Shown piece by piece: positions 62,296-64,000 of a DNA stretch of 64,000 nt. How positions within the stretch are numbered: the first letter of the stretch is position 1; each line of letters opens with the position of its first letter. The position numbers were made by a program, and so were the translations under genes. The stretch is taken from assembly GCF_019977275.1 (NCBI RefSeq), contig NZ_AP024650.1:1550001-1614000 (forward strand), in the 5' to 3' direction. The DNA comes from Arthrobacter sp. StoSoilB19 (GTDB lineage Bacteria; Actinomycetota; Actinomycetes; Actinomycetales; Micrococcaceae). Below the pieces are notes generated by a model. The model was given only the letters and a program-made list of their open reading frames with translations. It was not told the DNA's origin and did no database searches.

Positions 62296-63180
62296 ATGCC
62301 TAACGTCGAGGAGCCAGGGCGGCAGCCAGCACGCCAGCTGCCCGGACATATCGCGGCAGCCCTGTCCGGCGCTGGTGGCGCCACGGATTCGGCGGGCCAG
62401 CCATGGGCAGGACGCAGCCTGGCCGGTGACGACGGCAGGATCCACAACTTCGAGGACGACGACGGAACGGCCGACGCCGGCTACCTCGCCGCCCTGGACG
62501 CGCTCCGGCAAGGGGCAGGCGATGAAGCACGCGTCGTGGCCGCCCTGGCAACGGCCCGGGTCTTCATTCCGATTGTGGCGCAGCTGGCTGAAGAGTCGGA
62601 AACAGCCCACGGACTGCACGCTGACAAGCAGGCGGACATGGCGCTGGTAACGCTGAAGGCGGCCGACGGCAGGACTGCCCTCCCCGCCTTCACCTCGGCC
62701 GCCGCGCTGACCGCCTGGCATCCCCAGGCCCGGCCCGTCGCCGTGTACGCCGCGCGGGCTGCCCTCTCGGCAGTCGCCGAAGGCGCCGAGCTCCTGGTCC
62801 TGGACCCGGGCGCCGACGTGACGTTCGTGGTGCGCCGTCCGGGGGTCTGGGCACTGGCAAAGCAGCACGACTGGACCCCCTCCTACAACGACCCCCAGCT
62901 GGCCGATGAAATGGCGCGCGCAGCCTCCGGGTTCGCCGCCATCCGCAGCATTGGGCTTATGCCGGGCAGGGGAGTGGCTTCCAGTGCTGCCGATGGCGCA
63001 GTAGTCCCTGGCGGGGGTGCCGGGCCGGAACTTCAGGTGGTGCTGTACCTTGAGGACGGCCTGGACGCCGCCGGTGTCCAGAAACTGGTGGCCAACCTCC
63101 AGGCGGAGTGGTCGCGGAATGTATTGTTTGGGGAGCGCGTCGACTCCTTGGAAATCAAACTGAGGCGCGCTCCCGACTAG
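62296..63180 (+). CDS. SseB-family protein
   Basis: A 294-residue protein with an N-terminal disordered tail and an SseB-type region. AARVVAALATARVFIPIVAQ-like sequence (ATARVFIPIVAQLAEE) is followed by MALVTLKAADGRTALPAFTSAAALTAWHP and AAEGAELLVLDPGAD-like sequence, the classic SseB N-domain order. A C-terminal half (ELQVVLYLEDGLDAAGVQKLVANLQAEW) resembles the SseB C-domain. Function is unknown despite the name from enteric enhanced-serine-sensitivity genes. It starts 19 nt after priA and is probably part of the his transcript. Confidence 0.85.
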   Translation: MPNVEEPGRQPARQLPGHIAAALSGAGGATDSAGQPWAGRSLAGDDGRIHNFEDDDGTADAGYLAALDALRQGAGDEARVVAALATARVFIPIVAQLAEESETAHGLHADKQADMALVTLKAADGRTALPAFTSAAALTAWHPQARPVAVYAARAALSAVAEGAELLVLDPGADVTFVVRRPGVWALAKQHDWTPSYNDPQLADEMARAASGFAAIRSIGLMPGRGVASSAADGAVVPGGGAGPELQVVLYLEDGLDAAGVQKLVANLQAEWSRNVLFGERVDSLEIKLRRAPD

Positions 63181-63237
63181 ACGCAGCCGGATGGGTGATC
63201 CCCGCCAGTGCTGCGGCATACCCTGAAGGACCGTTTC

Positions 63238-64000
63238 GTGAATTTCGCTCTCTACCGGGAGTTGCTCGCCGTCCGGCCAATCCGCCGGCTGCTGCTGGTT
63301 GGCATGATCGCCCGCATCCCGCACTCAGCGGCCGGGGTGCTCCTGACCCTGCACATCGTCCTCACCCTTGGCCAGGGCTATGCCGCGGCCGGTGCCGCCG
63401 CAGCGGTCATGACCATCGGTATTGCCCTGGGCGCCCCGTGGCGCGGCAGGCGCGTTGACACCGTAGGGTTGCGGACCGCACTCATCCCGTCCGTGATCTC
63501 GGAGACGCTGATCTGGTCTGTGGTGCCGCACGTGTCCTACCAGTGGCTCCTCCCACTGGTCTTCGTGGGCGGCCTGCTCACGCTGCCAATTTTCAGCGTG
63601 GTCCGGCAGTCCCTGGGCGTCCTGGCGGAGGGCGACCAGCGCCGCACCGCGTTCGCCCTGGACGCCATCACCACCGAAATGGTGTTCATGATCGGGCCGG
63701 CCGCCGGCGCCGTGGTGGCCACCAGTGGATTCACCGTTGCCGGGTTGACCGTGGTGGGCGTGGCCACGTCCCTGGCAGGGCTGTCCCTCATGTGGTTCAA
63801 CCCGCCCACCCGCAGTCCGGCGCAAACCGCCGAATGCGCCGGGGATGAGCAACATGCCGCGGAAGCCGCCGTGGTCGCCACCGCTCCGGCCCACGTCCAG
63901 GAAGCCGCCGCGGAACTGTCACCGGCCGGGACGGCCGGCCGTGCGGCAGAGGGACTGCGCGGAAGGCTGGCGGGCGGCTTCGCGTGGTTCACCGCAACGG
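63238..64000 (+). CDS. MFS transporter (cut by window edge)
   Basis: The first 254 codons of a membrane transporter, open at the window end. It begins with GTG (AAGGA 7 nt upstream). Six hydrophobic helices are seen (for example LLLVGMIARIPHSAAGVLL, GAAAAVMTIGIALGA, LLPLVFVGGLLTLPIFSV and GPAAGAVVATSGFTVAG), followed by a long Ala-rich cytoplasmic loop, typical of the central loop of 12-helix MFS proteins. WRGRRVDTVGLR resembles the loop 2-3 motif. The substrate is unknown. It follows the SseB gene by 57 nt and may be the last gene of the his-linked transcript. Confidence 0.85.
   Translation, partial: MNFALYRELLAVRPIRRLLLVGMIARIPHSAAGVLLTLHIVLTLGQGYAAAGAAAAVMTIGIALGAPWRGRRVDTVGLRTALIPSVISETLIWSVVPHVSYQWLLPLVFVGGLLTLPIFSVVRQSLGVLAEGDQRRTAFALDAITTEMVFMIGPAAGAVVATSGFTVAGLTVVGVATSLAGLSLMWFNPPTRSPAQTAECAGDEQHAAEAAVVATAPAHVQEAAAELSPAGTAGRAAEGLRGRLAGGFAWFTAT

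Noticed and set aside
1..64000. tRNA, rRNA, tmRNA, RNase P RNA or complete insertion sequence
   Set aside because: I looked through the intergenic gaps for cloverleaf-like or conserved RNA sequences and transposase motifs and recognised none; a covariance-model scan would be the decisive check.

Overview
The window is a gene-dense, high-GC actinobacterial chromosome segment. Protein sequences and gene order fit the Micrococcaceae, most likely Arthrobacter or Pseudarthrobacter. This is inferred from gene order (proS..rimP-nusA-ylxR-infB-rbfA-truB-ribF-rpsO-pnp; dapA-rnj-ftsK-pgsA-cinA-clgR..recA-recX-miaB-miaA-dapF..hflX..lexA; hisC-hisB-hisH-priA), the use of PriA, and frequent GTG starts. 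I see no rRNA, tRNA, CRISPR array, prophage or complete insertion sequence. Most of the window is conserved core with small accessory inserts.

Layout. 1-6 kb: end of proS, a TauE/SafE permease, an orphan PLP decarboxylase-like gene, then a minus-strand group (APH(6)-like kinase, VIT-type transporter, DUF4439 protein with a 15-bp tandem repeat). 6-25 kb: the translation and RNA-maturation block from rimP to pnp and an M16 peptidase. It is interrupted by a 171-bp inverted-repeat element between infB and rbfA, a secreted ScyD/ScyE-type protein, a deaminase-thioredoxin pair, an aminotransferase, and a kynA-kynU tryptophan-catabolism pair. 25-36 kb: small accessory genes, a LuxR-type regulator, a DUF222/HNH gene, and a molybdenum-cofactor region (moaD and moaA on minus; a membrane/Tat sulfite-oxidase-like enzyme, moeA, moaC, moaB and moaE on plus). 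35-46 kb: dapB, dapA, RNase J, FtsK, PgsA, CinA and a ClgR-type regulator. 46-58 kb: an SOS-rich stretch (recA-recX, miaB, miaA, dapF, hflX, a DinG-like helicase, lexA divergent from a small LysM membrane protein). 58.6-64 kb: a histidine operon (hisC, hisB, hisH, an unlisted 52-aa membrane protein, priA), then an SseB-like protein and a truncated MFS transporter.

Three themes stand out. First, at about 18 genes a TANNNT-like -10 box lies 6-8 nt before the start codon with no usable Shine-Dalgarno sequence, the signature of leaderless transcripts; this also settles several start codons. Second, LexA-type operators lie upstream of recA, between lexA and the LysM gene, and exactly inside the 17-nt promoter spacer of a truncated DUF222 gene at 38.05 kb. 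This outlines a local SOS regulon with a probable SOS cell-division inhibitor. Third, hflX has a roughly 275-nt leader that begins with a leaderless six-codon mini-ORF (MFLIFE) and contains T-runs unusual for this genome, suggesting ribosome-mediated attenuation. The mini-ORF leader and the 171-bp element are the best candidates for undescribed features.
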